The notes under the pieces were generated by a model, which was given only the letters and a program-made list of their open reading frames with translations, searched no databases and was not told the DNA's origin. Source: Salaquimonas sp. (GTDB lineage Bacteria > Pseudomonadota > Alphaproteobacteria > Rhizobiales > Rhizobiaceae). Taken from it: a stretch of DNA of 36,701 bases. The stretch's first letter is position 1; each line of letters opens with the position of its first letter. The stretch is taken from positions 1-36,701 of the forward strand of contig JANQQM010000069.1 in NCBI GenBank assembly GCA_028289365.1, given 5' to 3'. This document shows positions 1 through 8,877 of the stretch, one piece after another. Made by a program: the position numbers and the translations under genes.

Positions 1-992
1 GGATGATCATGGCGCTTTCGGCATTTCTTGAATGCATTTGCGCAGCGGCACTTCTTTATCTGACTATTCGGGGGCTCACATCTCCCTATCCGGTCTTTGC
101 AATCCTGTTTGCATTTGGCATTGCGAGAGCGTTTTTTAATCCTGCGTCCTCGGCGCTGCTTGCCAATGTTGTGCCGCCACATGAATTTGCCAATGCCGTG
201 GCCTGGAATTCCTCATCCTGGCAGATGGCTGCCGTTCTCGGGCCGGTTGCCGGTGGTCTGTTGTATGGTGTTTCGCCGATTGCTGCCTACAGCATTGCTG
301 CGACAATGATCGGGATTGCCGGGATATTGTGCCTGACAATATCCAAGCCGGCCCAGCACATCGAGACTGTGAAGGTTTCAATCTCAACGCTGTTTGAGGG
401 CTTCCGATATATTTACCGCGAGAAAGTTGTTTTTGGTGCGATTTCGCTGGACTTGTTCGCTGTCTTGCTGGGTGGTGCGGTGGCCTTGATGCCGGTCTTT
501 GCGCGGGACATCCTGGAACTGGGACCATGGGGGCTCGGTATGTTGCGGGCAGCGCCCGGCGTCGGTGCGGTGTTGACCGCGGTTTGGCTGTCCGGTTCTC
601 CCTTTCGTGATCATGCCGGCCTTGTGATGCTTGCCTGTGTCGGGCTGTACGGAATTTTCACGGTAGTCTTCGGATTTTCAACGCTTGCCTGGGTCTCGAT
701 CGCAGCGCTTGCATTGCTGGGAGCTGCAGATATGGTCAGCGTGTTCATCCGGGAGACGCTTATTCAGCTGTGGACACCCGACCGGCTACGCGGCCGCGTC
801 AATGCCGTGAACATGGTATTTGTCGGAGCATCAAACGAGTTGGGTGAGTTCCGGGCCGGTACCATGGCTGCACTGATTGGTACGGTCAATGCGGTTGCCA
901 TCGGTGGATTTGGCGCGCTAGGTGTTGCGGTATTATGGGCGTGGTTGTTCCCGGAACTGCGAAAAGTGCGCCATCTTGATGGCCGGCATTGA
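1..992 (+). CDS. MFS transporter, MFS_3/EntS-like exporter (5' truncated)
   Basis: This is an inner-membrane major facilitator of the MFS_3 (enterobactin exporter EntS-like) type. The visible 329 residues are almost entirely hydrophobic helices. The C-terminal half has the loop DRLRGRVNAVNMVFVGASN followed by ELGEFRAG, a pattern typical of this subfamily. Full members are about 400 residues, so roughly the first 70-90 residues lie left of the window. The ATG at position 3 is probably internal. The substrate cannot be told from sequence: family members export siderophores, drugs or small metabolites. guaD follows 27 bases later on the same strand, with its own Shine-Dalgarno-like AAAGGAA, so the two could be co-transcribed. 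A link to purine export would be a guess. Confidence 0.85.
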   Translation, partial: MIMALSAFLECICAAALLYLTIRGLTSPYPVFAILFAFGIARAFFNPASSALLANVVPPHEFANAVAWNSSSWQMAAVLGPVAGGLLYGVSPIAAYSIAATMIGIAGILCLTISKPAQHIETVKVSISTLFEGFRYIYREKVVFGAISLDLFAVLLGGAVALMPVFARDILELGPWGLGMLRAAPGVGAVLTAVWLSGSPFRDHAGLVMLACVGLYGIFTVVFGFSTLAWVSIAALALLGAADMVSVFIRETLIQLWTPDRLRGRVNAVNMVFVGASNELGEFRAGTMAALIGTVNAVAIGGFGALGVAVLWAWLFPELRKVRHLDGRH

Positions 993-1019
993 GCCCGGAA
1001 CTAAAGGAATTACTTCCTA

Positions 1020-2312
1020 ATGCATGTGTTGACTGGCCAGACATTGAGTTTCACCGCCGATCCGGGGCAAAGGCCTGATCCATATATTCATCATGAAAAG
1101 GGTGCGGTTGTTATCGGCGATGATGGCAAGATATTGTGGGTTGGCGAGCTTGTCACGCTACCGCAGGAGTATCACGAATTAGACAGAACCGATCACGGCG
1201 AGAGCCTGATCCTGCCAGGATTTGTTGATGCGCATCTTCACTTTCCGCAGTACCGGATGATTGCGGCCTATGGCGAGAATTTGCTGGATTGGCTTGAGCG
1301 CTACACCTTTCCCGAAGAAATGCGTTACGGCGATCCGAAGTTTGCCAAGCGTGCAGCGAAACTGTTCATCGACGAATTGTTCAACCATGGCATTACTTCT
1401 TGTCTGGCGTTTTCGACCATTCATCCGGAAGCGCTGGATGCCTTGTTTGAGGAAGCCCAATCGCGTTCGATGGCAATGATATCCGGCAAGTCGAAGATGG
1501 ATTGCAATGCACCATCCGGGCTGACCGATACGCCGCAAAGTGGATATGACCAATCGAGGGAACTGATCAATAAGTGGCATGGGGTGGATCGCTTGCAATA
1601 TGCGATCACGCCGCGTTTCGCGGTGACCTCAAGCGAGCCGCAACTGGAAATGACCGGCGCTCTGAAACGGGAATATCCGGATATGGTCTTTCAGACCCAC
1701 CTGTCGGAAAACCAGGCCGAGATCGAAGCGGTTGCCACCGCATTTCCATGGTCGCAGGACTATACCGATGTTTATGATCGGTATGGCTTATTGAGCGAGC
1801 GCGCCTTTTTTGCCCATGGCATTCATCTGTCCGAACGAGAGTTGTCGAGGCTGAGCGAGGCAGGTGCCTCAATCGTGCATTGCCCGACATCGAACAATTT
1901 TCTGGGTTCGGGGCTATTCCGCTACAAGCAGACCCGATTTGGGGAGCAACCAGTCAGTGTCGGAATTGGTTGTGACATCGGGGGTGGTACCAGTTTCTCC
2001 ATGCTAGCGACCTTGCGTGATGCCTATGTGGTTTCGCAACTGGTCGGAAAAAGAATCACGGCATTTGAGGCGTTTTACCTGGCAACGCTCGGCAACGCCT
2101 CGCTTCTGCATCTCGATCATGAGATTGGCACGCTGGATGCCGGCAAGGTGGCAGATATTGTAGTTCTTGATCCCAAGGCAACGCCAATAATGGCCGAGCG
2201 TCATGCATTGTCCGAAAGCCTGCATGATATCTTGTTTGCGCTGATGATCATGGGCGATGACCGCGCCGTCCGGCAGGTCTGGGTCAATGGGAAGCTGGTA
2301 AAAGACATCTAA
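1020..2312 (+). CDS. guaD: Guanine deaminase
   Basis: Cytosolic zinc amidohydrolase that deaminates guanine to xanthine and ammonia, the entry step of guanine catabolism. At 430 residues it has the usual length. The N-terminal metal motif PGFVDAHLHFPQ (H72, H74) and the following DWLERYTFPEE stretch are characteristic of guanine deaminase rather than other amidohydrolases. Further metal/catalytic pieces are QTHLSENQAEIE, FFAHGIHLS and GIGCDIGGG. The ATG at 1020 follows AAAGGAATTACTTCCTA, a reasonable ribosome site. The product feeds xanthine dehydrogenase, encoded at 5.0-8.8 kb on the same strand. The stop codon overlaps that of the convergent amidase gene in the tetranucleotide CTAA. Confidence 0.94.
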   Translation: MHVLTGQTLSFTADPGQRPDPYIHHEKGAVVIGDDGKILWVGELVTLPQEYHELDRTDHGESLILPGFVDAHLHFPQYRMIAAYGENLLDWLERYTFPEEMRYGDPKFAKRAAKLFIDELFNHGITSCLAFSTIHPEALDALFEEAQSRSMAMISGKSKMDCNAPSGLTDTPQSGYDQSRELINKWHGVDRLQYAITPRFAVTSSEPQLEMTGALKREYPDMVFQTHLSENQAEIEAVATAFPWSQDYTDVYDRYGLLSERAFFAHGIHLSERELSRLSEAGASIVHCPTSNNFLGSGLFRYKQTRFGEQPVSVGIGCDIGGGTSFSMLATLRDAYVVSQLVGKRITAFEAFYLATLGNASLLHLDHEIGTLDAGKVADIVVLDPKATPIMAERHALSESLHDILFALMIMGDDRAVRQVWVNGKLVKDI

Positions 2313-3631
2313 AGCAAACGCTCCACTACGCTGCCTATTGCGAGCAGGTTCCGATCTTCGCTGCTGTTGCAAGTAATCTGCAATCCGCAAGCTTTTTCAG
2401 ACAGTGGCAATGTCAAAGCGCATCCGCCAAGCATGTTTGTCAGCCTGGTATTGCGAAGGGATAGCAAGTTTGCCTCAGTATATTGGTCGTCATCAGCAAG
2501 GACGTCAGCGATGTTCGGCGGCAAAATGGGAACGGTTGGCCAGATCACGGCATCATATTCGGTGGTCATTTCACGCCATTGCGCACGGTATTGGTCCAAC
2601 TCCAGCTGCGCTTGAAGATACTCTTCTTTTGAGATGGATTCTCCCTGTTGAAAACGCTTACGAGCCTGTGGGTCCATCTTTTCTCCGTTAGCGGAGATAA
2701 GTTCACCCCATTGACGCCAAGACTCGAAGCGATACAGCGTTGTCGAAAGCTGCTGGACTGAATCGAGAAGCTTCACCGGCTTCCGATGGATTTCCACGCC
2801 AGCATGGCTGAGAGATCGCAGCGCATCTTCAAATGTGGATATTACAAGCTCATCGCAAGCGCTGAACACATGCGAGTCCGGAACAAGAATTGAAAGCGAA
2901 CCAGGAGAGGGAGGTTCGTACAAGACATCAGGGATTCCAGCCAATATCCCAAAAATCAAAGCCGCATCCTCCACGGTTCTGGCAAGTGGCCCCGGTGTAT
3001 CGAAGCTTTGGCAAAGCGGGATCGTGCCCTTTCCGGAAAGTACGCCAAAGCTTGTTTTCAGTCCGACAAGATTGTTCCAACAGGCCGGCGTACGAACGGA
3101 GCCTCCAGTGTCAGAACCCATGGCGATTGACGCCAGATCAAAGGCGAGGGAGGCGGCAGTGCCGGATGATGAGCCTCCCGGAGCGTGATCTGGCAGAACC
3201 GCATTTGGCGGCGTGGCGGTGGCTTCGTTGATACCAAGACCCAAAATTGCAAGTTCTGTCTGGTGCGTTTTGCCCAGGCAGATCATACCGGCAACGCTTG
3301 CGCGCTGCAGCAGTTCGGCATCGCGTTCGGGCACCCTGCCGGTGAGAAGATTTGTCCCCGATGTGGTTTCAATTCCTGCGCTGTCGTACAGGTCCTTCCA
3401 GGAAACGGGAACCCCATCAAGCGTTGACAAAGTCATGCCTGACCTGGCTCTTTTTCTTGCCGCGGCAGCTTCATCACGGGCTCTGCTCTCGGTCAGGTGT
3501 GCATATATTCTACGATCGGGATCCTTGTCCGCAATCGATTGTAAGAACGCTTCGGTCAGTTCTACCGGGTCGATGCGGCTGGCGGCGATCTCGCGACCGA
3601 TATGTACAGCGCTGGCACCAAGCAATTTCAT
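2309..3631 (-). CDS. Amidase-signature family hydrolase
   Basis: Member of the amidase signature family (GatA/FAAH-like), 440 residues, probably cytosolic as no signal peptide is seen. The Ser-cisSer-Lys triad is intact: K79 in VSWKDLYDSAG, S154 in PGGSSSGTA and the nucleophile S178 in GSDTGGSVRTPA, with the family's 24-residue spacing between the serines. It hydrolyses an amide (or small ester), but the substrate is not readable from sequence. It is unlikely to be GatA itself because no gatB or gatC is adjacent. Between guaD and xdhAB, a role in releasing ammonia from a nitrogen compound is plausible but inferred. GGGAGG lies just before the ATG, supporting this start. The 3' end overlaps guaD by 4 bases, tail to tail. 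Confidence 0.93.
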   Translation of the reverse strand: MKLLGASAVHIGREIAASRIDPVELTEAFLQSIADKDPDRRIYAHLTESRARDEAAAARKRARSGMTLSTLDGVPVSWKDLYDSAGIETTSGTNLLTGRVPERDAELLQRASVAGMICLGKTHQTELAILGLGINEATATPPNAVLPDHAPGGSSSGTAASLAFDLASIAMGSDTGGSVRTPACWNNLVGLKTSFGVLSGKGTIPLCQSFDTPGPLARTVEDAALIFGILAGIPDVLYEPPSPGSLSILVPDSHVFSACDELVISTFEDALRSLSHAGVEIHRKPVKLLDSVQQLSTTLYRFESWRQWGELISANGEKMDPQARKRFQQGESISKEEYLQAQLELDQYRAQWREMTTEYDAVIWPTVPILPPNIADVLADDDQYTEANLLSLRNTRLTNMLGGCALTLPLSEKACGLQITCNSSEDRNLLAIGSVVERLL

Positions 3632-4003
3632 TTCCGCCTCCCGATGGATCAGCTAAACCATTGAAAGCGGTTTTCCGCTGAACTTGCTTTTATCGCAACT
3701 ATATTTTCGAGCGCCGCATATCTGGCTGTTCCTCAGGTAATCTGCACCTTTTTTCAATGTCAGCAGAGCTAACCAGTGAAAATTGTTAATGTTTCAGCCA
3801 TTTTTTCGGCCATTTCCGGTTCTAGTTGTCCACGCGAATCGGCCTTTGCCTGTGGATAGTGGAATGCGTAATGGCGATAATCCCGCGCCCTGGCAGGTTT
3901 AAACGCGGATGACGGCTGAAAAGGCTTGAAACGCGGGCCGGTTTGTTGAAGATGCTGTCAACATTTTGATTTGCAACAGAATCAGCTGGAGCGAGAAATA
4001 AAA
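3632..4003. other. Intergenic region between divergent amidase and hydrolase genes
   Basis: This 372-base stretch must hold the promoters for the amidase (minus) and the secreted hydrolase (plus), but I cannot name a convincing -35/-10 pair. Visible structure is modest. A small hairpin AGCGG-TTTT-CCGCT lies in the amidase leader near 3665-3680. AAACGCGG occurs twice (3901-3908 and 3929-3936). CCCGCG (3882-3887) is mirrored by CGCGGG (3932-3937). No credible gene was found on either strand. Confidence 0.5.
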
Positions 4004-4594
4004 ATGCGAATATCTGGAAAAATTGCAGGCCTTGTCTTAGCAGTCTCCACCGCTTTTGGAGCGATGAGCTTTTCTTCGGTGGCCCAAGCGGAAGAAGTCT
4101 ATCTAATTCGTGGGTTTGCCAATGTGTTCTCACGTGGCATGGATCAGATGGCTGCCACCTTGCGGTCGCGCGGCGTTAACGCGAAATCCTATTCCAATGG
4201 CCAGTGGTCCGGATTGGCGCGTGATATTATTGCACGCTCAAAGCAGGGCCGGGTTTCCTATCCGATCGTGATTGCCGGCCATTCTGTTGGCGGCCAGGAA
4301 GCGCCACGTTTTGCCGATACGCTGGCAAAGGCCGGTGTTCCTGTTGCCCTGGTGATTGGTGTGGATCCGGGCTTTGCAGCTCCCCCACCATTCACGGCCG
4401 GTTCACCACGTGTGGTGAATTACTGGATTCCGGGTAGCGCGCGCGGCAATCCCTATCGTTCGGCTGGCGGATTTTCCGGATCAATCAGCAATATCAGCAT
4501 TCGCAGCTTTGGTTCCACGGTCGATCACGTGGGAATCGACAAGGACCCGAAGGTTCAGGCGAGGATTGTCGGGCTGATCATGAGCACCATTTAA
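4004..4594 (+). CDS. Small secreted alpha/beta-hydrolase-fold protein
   Basis: Protein of 196 residues with a clear Sec signal peptide (MRISGK, a hydrophobic stretch to about residue 24, then SVAQA/EE, cleavage near residue 29-30), so it is periplasmic or secreted. The mature part has the nucleophile elbow AGHSVGGQ (S94), a likely acid in GVDPGF (D121) and a histidine in VDHVGID (H175). The order and spacing fit a Ser-Asp-His hydrolase. It is short for the fold (about 166 mature residues) and apparently lacks a cap domain. ATG 4004 is chosen because the signal peptide begins there and GGAGCGAG lies about 8 bases upstream; an upstream TTG at 3971 would add an untypical tail. I do not recognise the substrate; lipase, thioesterase or esterase are all possible. 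Confidence 0.8.
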   Translation: MRISGKIAGLVLAVSTAFGAMSFSSVAQAEEVYLIRGFANVFSRGMDQMAATLRSRGVNAKSYSNGQWSGLARDIIARSKQGRVSYPIVIAGHSVGGQEAPRFADTLAKAGVPVALVIGVDPGFAAPPPFTAGSPRVVNYWIPGSARGNPYRSAGGFSGSISNISIRSFGSTVDHVGIDKDPKVQARIVGLIMSTI

Positions 4595-4620
4595 GCGACC
4601 CGTCAAAAAGGTAGCAGACG

Positions 4621-4857
4621 TTAAAAAGCCCTATGGGTAATGATTGTATAGGTATCGCGTATGTGCTTCAGGCGCTGCGCGATATCTGCCACGACATGGC
4701 CGATATCCTGATCATCGGCGATATAAATCTTGGCCAGAAGGTCATATTTGCCTGAAGTCGAGTAGATTTCCGAAGCAATTTCCGTATCTGCAAGTTCGGC
4801 TGCCACTTTGTAAGCCATTCCGGGCTCTGTCTTGATTTGCAGAAATATCGGCTTCAT
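4621..4857 (-). CDS. Stand-alone Lrp/AsnC ligand-binding (RAM) domain protein
   Basis: A 78-residue protein made up only of the beta-alpha-beta-beta-alpha-beta RAM domain that forms the C-terminal half of Lrp/AsnC regulators. It starts MKPIFLQIKTEPG and has the typical central TSGKYDLLAKIY turn and the final IRDTYTIITHRAF strand. There is no helix-turn-helix, so it cannot bind DNA alone. Stand-alone RAM proteins are known to form decamers or other rings that bind amino acids or related effectors and sometimes pair with full-length Lrp proteins. GGAGAAGGAAA precedes the ATG. It is divergent from xdhA across 153 bases and convergent with the secreted hydrolase gene. Confidence 0.88.
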   Translation of the reverse strand: MKPIFLQIKTEPGMAYKVAAELADTEIASEIYSTSGKYDLLAKIYIADDQDIGHVVADIAQRLKHIRDTYTIITHRAF

Positions 4858-4910
4858 CGCTGTTTTCCTTCTCCAAAGCTGATTTACTAGATTGGATATT
4901 TTGGTCCGAA

Positions 4911-4955
4911 ATTCAATCGGCTATCGCAATCATCCTTATCTCTTGCCGATTGAAT
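4911..4955. promoter_or_regulatory. Inverted repeat (11 bp arms) in the RAM-protein/xdhA divergent region
   Basis: ATTCAATCGGC (4911-4921) and its exact reverse complement GCCGATTGAAT (4945-4955) are separated by 23 bases in the region between the divergent genes. The half-site centres are 34 bases apart, about three helical turns, which suits a dimer or tetramer of a DNA-binding regulator. An mRNA hairpin with a long loop is the alternative. No HTH regulator gene lies next to it, so the binding protein is unknown. Confidence 0.5.
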
Positions 4956-5010
4956 CCGGCTACTTGCTGGCTTAGTCTGAGCAGATGAGTAGAAATCTGG
5001 ATTACGCGTA

Positions 5011-6486
5011 ATGTCCCGTAACCATCTGACGTTTCTCAGAAACGGTCAAATAGTTCAGCTGGAAAGCGTCCGACCAAACGAAACCTTGCTGGATTACCTG
5101 CGGCTACGGGAAGGCAGCAAGGGCACCAAGGAAGGCTGTAATGAAGGCGATTGCGGCGCCTGTACAGTCGCGATCGGTCGTCTAAAAGACGGTGAACTGA
5201 TTTATGAGCCGGTAAATTCCTGCATACAGCTGTTGGGCCAGATTGACGGCAAGGATGTCGTCACGGTCGATGATCTGGCCAGTGACGGGGAATTGCATCC
5301 CGTACAACAGGCCATGGTTGATTTTCACGGTTCGCAATGCGGGTTTTGCACGCCGGGCATCGTGATGAGCCTGTTTACGCTTTATCACGCAGGCATTGAT
5401 GCGGATCGAAGTGCCATCAATGACTGGCTCTCTGGCAATCTGTGCCGGTGTACCGGATATCGTCCAATCGCAGATTCTGCACTGGCGGTAGTCGATGGTG
5501 AAGCGAAGGATGCGCTTGCCAACCGCAAAGCAGCCACGCGAAAAGCGCTGAAATCGATATCCAGCGACAAGGACCTGTTTCTTGGCGACAAGGAGCGTTT
5601 TTTTGCAGCGCCTGCCAGCATAAAGCAGTTAGCGAAGCTGTATCGGACTCACAGCGACGCAACAATTTTGTCGGGCGGTACGGATGTCGGTCTGTGGATT
5701 ACCAAGCAGCTGCGAGACCTTCCGAAAATTATTCATACCGGCAGGGCAAAGGACTTTGCGCAGATCAAGAAGGTTTCCGGCGCGCTGAAGATAGGCGCTG
5801 GCGCAACTTATTCTGACGCCTATGATGCCCTTGCTGCCATCGATCCGGATATCGGTGAAGTGCTAAGGCGGCTTGGCTCCAGGCAGGTCCGGGCGTCCGG
5901 CACGATTGGCGGGAATATTGCCAATGGTTCACCGATCGGGGACATGCCGCCATTATTGATAGCCCTGGACAGCCAACTGGAGCTGTTAATGGGCAAGAAA
6001 AGCCGTTCGCTGCCCCTGGAAGAATTTTTTCTGGATTACGGGAAGCAGGATCGTGCGGCCGGGGAACTCGTTAGTGCCATCACCGTGCCGAAGCTCAAGC
6101 GGAACCAGCATTTCCGTGCCTATAAAATTTCCAAACGATATGACCAGGACATCACGTCGGTGCTTGGGGCATTCCGGTTTACAATATCGAAGAGCAAAAT
6201 CGCCGATGCAAGGATTGCCTATGGCGGCATGGCCGCCACACCCAAACGCGGGAGGGCGGTTGAAGAAGCGCTTATAGGAATTGAACCGGCCAACGAAGAA
6301 GATGTCGTAGCTGCTGTAAACCGGCTTGCCGATGATTTTCAACCGATAGCGGATATGCGGGCGAGTGCAGAATACCGGTTGAAGGTTGCCGAAAACATCC
6401 TGAAAAAATCCTTACTGGAAATCGCTGCGGGAAGTGCAGATGCAAGCCGTATCGAAAATCCGCGCAGATTGGCGAAAGTGGACTGA
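5011..6486 (+). CDS. xdhA: Xanthine dehydrogenase small subunit (2x[2Fe-2S] + FAD)
   Basis: Iron-sulfur/FAD subunit of xanthine dehydrogenase, 491 residues. The N-terminal plant-type [2Fe-2S] domain has C43, C48, C51 (EGCNEGDCGAC) and C71. The second, helical [2Fe-2S] domain has C110 and C113 (QCGFCTPGIV) plus C145 and C147 (NLCRCTGYRP). The CO-dehydrogenase-type FAD domain begins near residue 190, with LSGGTDVGLW and the GTIGGNIANGSPIGD loop. It passes electrons from the molybdenum subunit to NAD+. The last base of its stop codon is the first base of the xdhB start (TGATG), so the two are translationally coupled. The ribosome site before ATG 5011 is weak. Confidence 0.96.
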   Translation: MSRNHLTFLRNGQIVQLESVRPNETLLDYLRLREGSKGTKEGCNEGDCGACTVAIGRLKDGELIYEPVNSCIQLLGQIDGKDVVTVDDLASDGELHPVQQAMVDFHGSQCGFCTPGIVMSLFTLYHAGIDADRSAINDWLSGNLCRCTGYRPIADSALAVVDGEAKDALANRKAATRKALKSISSDKDLFLGDKERFFAAPASIKQLAKLYRTHSDATILSGGTDVGLWITKQLRDLPKIIHTGRAKDFAQIKKVSGALKIGAGATYSDAYDALAAIDPDIGEVLRRLGSRQVRASGTIGGNIANGSPIGDMPPLLIALDSQLELLMGKKSRSLPLEEFFLDYGKQDRAAGELVSAITVPKLKRNQHFRAYKISKRYDQDITSVLGAFRFTISKSKIADARIAYGGMAATPKRGRAVEEALIGIEPANEEDVVAAVNRLADDFQPIADMRASAEYRLKVAENILKKSLLEIAAGSADASRIENPRRLAKVD

Positions 6487-8798
6487 TGGCTAACCGGCAC
6501 AGCAATATCGCGGAGCAGATGGCCGTTGGCAAAGCGCTCGCCCATGACAGCGCAAAAATGCATGTCTGCGGAAATGCACCTTACATTGATGATATCAACG
6601 AGCCGTCGGGTATCGTGCATCTGGCGCCAGGTCTTTCTCCGAAAGCCAAAGGAAAAATCACGAGGATTGATCTTGATGCGGTGCGTGATGCGCCCGGCGT
6701 ATTGAGAGTACTGACGGCTGCCGATATTCCCGGAAAAAATGAATGTGGTCCGTCATTTGGCGGTGACCCCATCCTGGCCGATGGCGAAGTGTTGTTTCAT
6801 GGGCAGGTCATATTCGCTGTTGTTGCGGAAACGCGTGATCAGGCGCGGCGGGCGGCGCGGTTAGGCCGTATCGAAATTTCGGAGATCCGGCCTGCTGTCA
6901 CGGTTGAAGATGGATTGAAAGAAGGTGGCGAAGTTCTGCCGAAATATGAGTTCAATCGTGGTGACCTGCAGGATGCGATGGCGAATGCGCCTTTGACGAT
7001 GGACAGTTCCATTGTGATCGGGGGCCAAGAGCATTTTTATCTCGAAGGTCAGATATCGATGGCAATCCCGGGTGAGTCCGGAGAGATAAAGGTGTTTTGT
7101 TCCACGCAACATCCTTCAGAAGTACAGCATCTGGTTGCCGGAATGTTGGACCAACCGGAAGCAAAGGTGATCTGCGAATGCCGCCGCATGGGTGGAGGAT
7201 TTGGCGGCAAGGAAAGTCAGGCTGCGCAATGGGCATGTCTTGCTGCTCTGGCTTCGCGTGTGACCGGGCGCCCGGCAAAGATGCGCCTTGATCGCGATGA
7301 CGATATGGTGGCGACCGGCAAACGGCATGATTTTACCGCTGATTGGAAAGCGGGTTACGACGAGAAGGGTGTTATCGAGGCGGTCGATGTCAATTTTTAC
7401 GGGCGTTGTGGCTACTCACCCGACCTGTCATTAGGCGTCAATGACCGGACGATGTTCCATGCCGACAACTCCTACTATTATCCCGCGGTTCGAATTCATT
7501 CGAAGCGGGTGAAGACGGACACCGTGTCCAATACGGCTTTCCGGGGGTTTGGTGGCCCGCAGGGAATGGTGTTTTCCGAGCGGTTGATGGATGAAATTGC
7601 AATCAAGTTGAATGAAGACCCGCTGACCATTAGAAAGCGCAATTTTTACCGTAGAGGCCGGGACGTTACGCCCTACGGCATGGTGGTGAAGGACAATATT
7701 CTGAAGGCGCTGGTCTCGGAGCTTGAAAGAACCTCAGACTATCAAAACCGCCGGCGGCAAATTGCGGAATTCAATTCCAAGAACAAATGGCTCAAGAAAG
7801 GAATATCGCTTAACCCGGTCAAGTTCGGGATTGCCTTTACCCTGAAATTCCTCAATCAGGCCGGCGCGCTGGTTCACGTGTATGCGGACGGTTCAATCCA
7901 GGTAAATCACGGTGGGACCGAGATGGGGCAGGGCCTTTACATGAAGGTCGCCCAGGTTGTCGCCGAGGAATTTGGCGTTGATATTTCTAAGGTTCGCATC
8001 ACCGCGACCACAACGGACAAGGTACCGAACACGACACCAACGGCAGCGTCTTCAGGGTCAGATCTAAATGGCATGGCTGCTCAAAGAGCGGCTCAGAAGA
8101 TACGCGGGCGTATGGCCCAACTAGCCGCTACGCTCTATCAGGGCGACGCGAAGAAGGTTCGGTTCTCGAACGGTAAGGTGTATGTCGGTAATCATGAGAT
8201 CGAGTTCGGTTCATTGGCCAAGCAGTGCTTCCACGAACGCATCCAGCTTTCGGCTACCGGGTTTTATGCGACACCCAATATCACCTGGGAACGCGAAAGT
8301 GTAACCGGAAATCCCTTTTTGTATTTTGCCTATGGTGCTTCCTGTTCGGAAGTAACGATCGATTGCCTGACGGGCGAGATGAAGATTGACCGGGTGGATA
8401 TTCTTCATGACTGTGGTTCGTCGCTCAATCCGGCGATTGATATTGGCCAGATTGAAGGCGGCTTTGTGCAAGGCGCCGGCTGGCTGACGACCGAAGAGCT
8501 CGTCTATGATGATGAAGGCCGATTGCGGACGCATGCGCCGTCCACCTACAAGATCCCGACAGCGACGGATGTGCCTGAAGATTTCAAGGTCGAGTTATGG
8601 GCGTCCAAGGGAAATCGCCAACCGACTATCTATCGGTCGAAAGCGGTTGGGGAACCGCCGGTCATGCTGGCGAACTCGGTATTTTCTGCGATCTATCATG
8701 CGATTGCATCGATCAATCCGGGAAAGCTGCCGGAACTTGATGCGCCTGCTACACCAGAGACGATATTGCGGTCAGTTGAACGTATGGCGGATGGCTAA
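6486..8798 (+). CDS. xdhB: Xanthine dehydrogenase molybdopterin-binding subunit
   Basis: Catalytic molybdenum cofactor subunit, 770 residues, which oxidises hypoxanthine and xanthine to urate. Seen in order: an N-terminal Ald_Xan_dh_C hammerhead domain (APYIDDINEPSG), cofactor loops GGGFGGKES and AFRGFGGPQGM, the EMGQGLYMKVAQ segment, and the catalytic base E723 in KAVGEPPVMLA, equivalent to the essential glutamate near residue 730 of the Rhodobacter enzyme. It overlaps xdhA by one base. The cofactor-insertion gene xdhC that often follows is absent: the next gene is adhC, 139 bases on, with its own promoter region. XdhC must therefore be encoded elsewhere. Confidence 0.96.
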   Translation: MANRHSNIAEQMAVGKALAHDSAKMHVCGNAPYIDDINEPSGIVHLAPGLSPKAKGKITRIDLDAVRDAPGVLRVLTAADIPGKNECGPSFGGDPILADGEVLFHGQVIFAVVAETRDQARRAARLGRIEISEIRPAVTVEDGLKEGGEVLPKYEFNRGDLQDAMANAPLTMDSSIVIGGQEHFYLEGQISMAIPGESGEIKVFCSTQHPSEVQHLVAGMLDQPEAKVICECRRMGGGFGGKESQAAQWACLAALASRVTGRPAKMRLDRDDDMVATGKRHDFTADWKAGYDEKGVIEAVDVNFYGRCGYSPDLSLGVNDRTMFHADNSYYYPAVRIHSKRVKTDTVSNTAFRGFGGPQGMVFSERLMDEIAIKLNEDPLTIRKRNFYRRGRDVTPYGMVVKDNILKALVSELERTSDYQNRRRQIAEFNSKNKWLKKGISLNPVKFGIAFTLKFLNQAGALVHVYADGSIQVNHGGTEMGQGLYMKVAQVVAEEFGVDISKVRITATTTDKVPNTTPTAASSGSDLNGMAAQRAAQKIRGRMAQLAATLYQGDAKKVRFSNGKVYVGNHEIEFGSLAKQCFHERIQLSATGFYATPNITWERESVTGNPFLYFAYGASCSEVTIDCLTGEMKIDRVDILHDCGSSLNPAIDIGQIEGGFVQGAGWLTTEELVYDDEGRLRTHAPSTYKIPTATDVPEDFKVELWASKGNRQPTIYRSKAVGEPPVMLANSVFSAIYHAIASINPGKLPELDAPATPETILRSVERMADG

Positions 8799-8877
8799 GC
8801 GTTAACTGCAAGTTTTCTGATTTGCGTAACCTGAAGACGCAATTGCAACATCAATTGGTTGAGATATGCAATTCAAC

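Noticed and set aside
4985-5011. Eight-codon frame MSRNLDYA whose TAA overlaps the xdhA ATG (TAATG)
   Set aside because: No convincing ribosome site precedes it, and such a short frame is easily accidental; it is not listed as a leader peptide.
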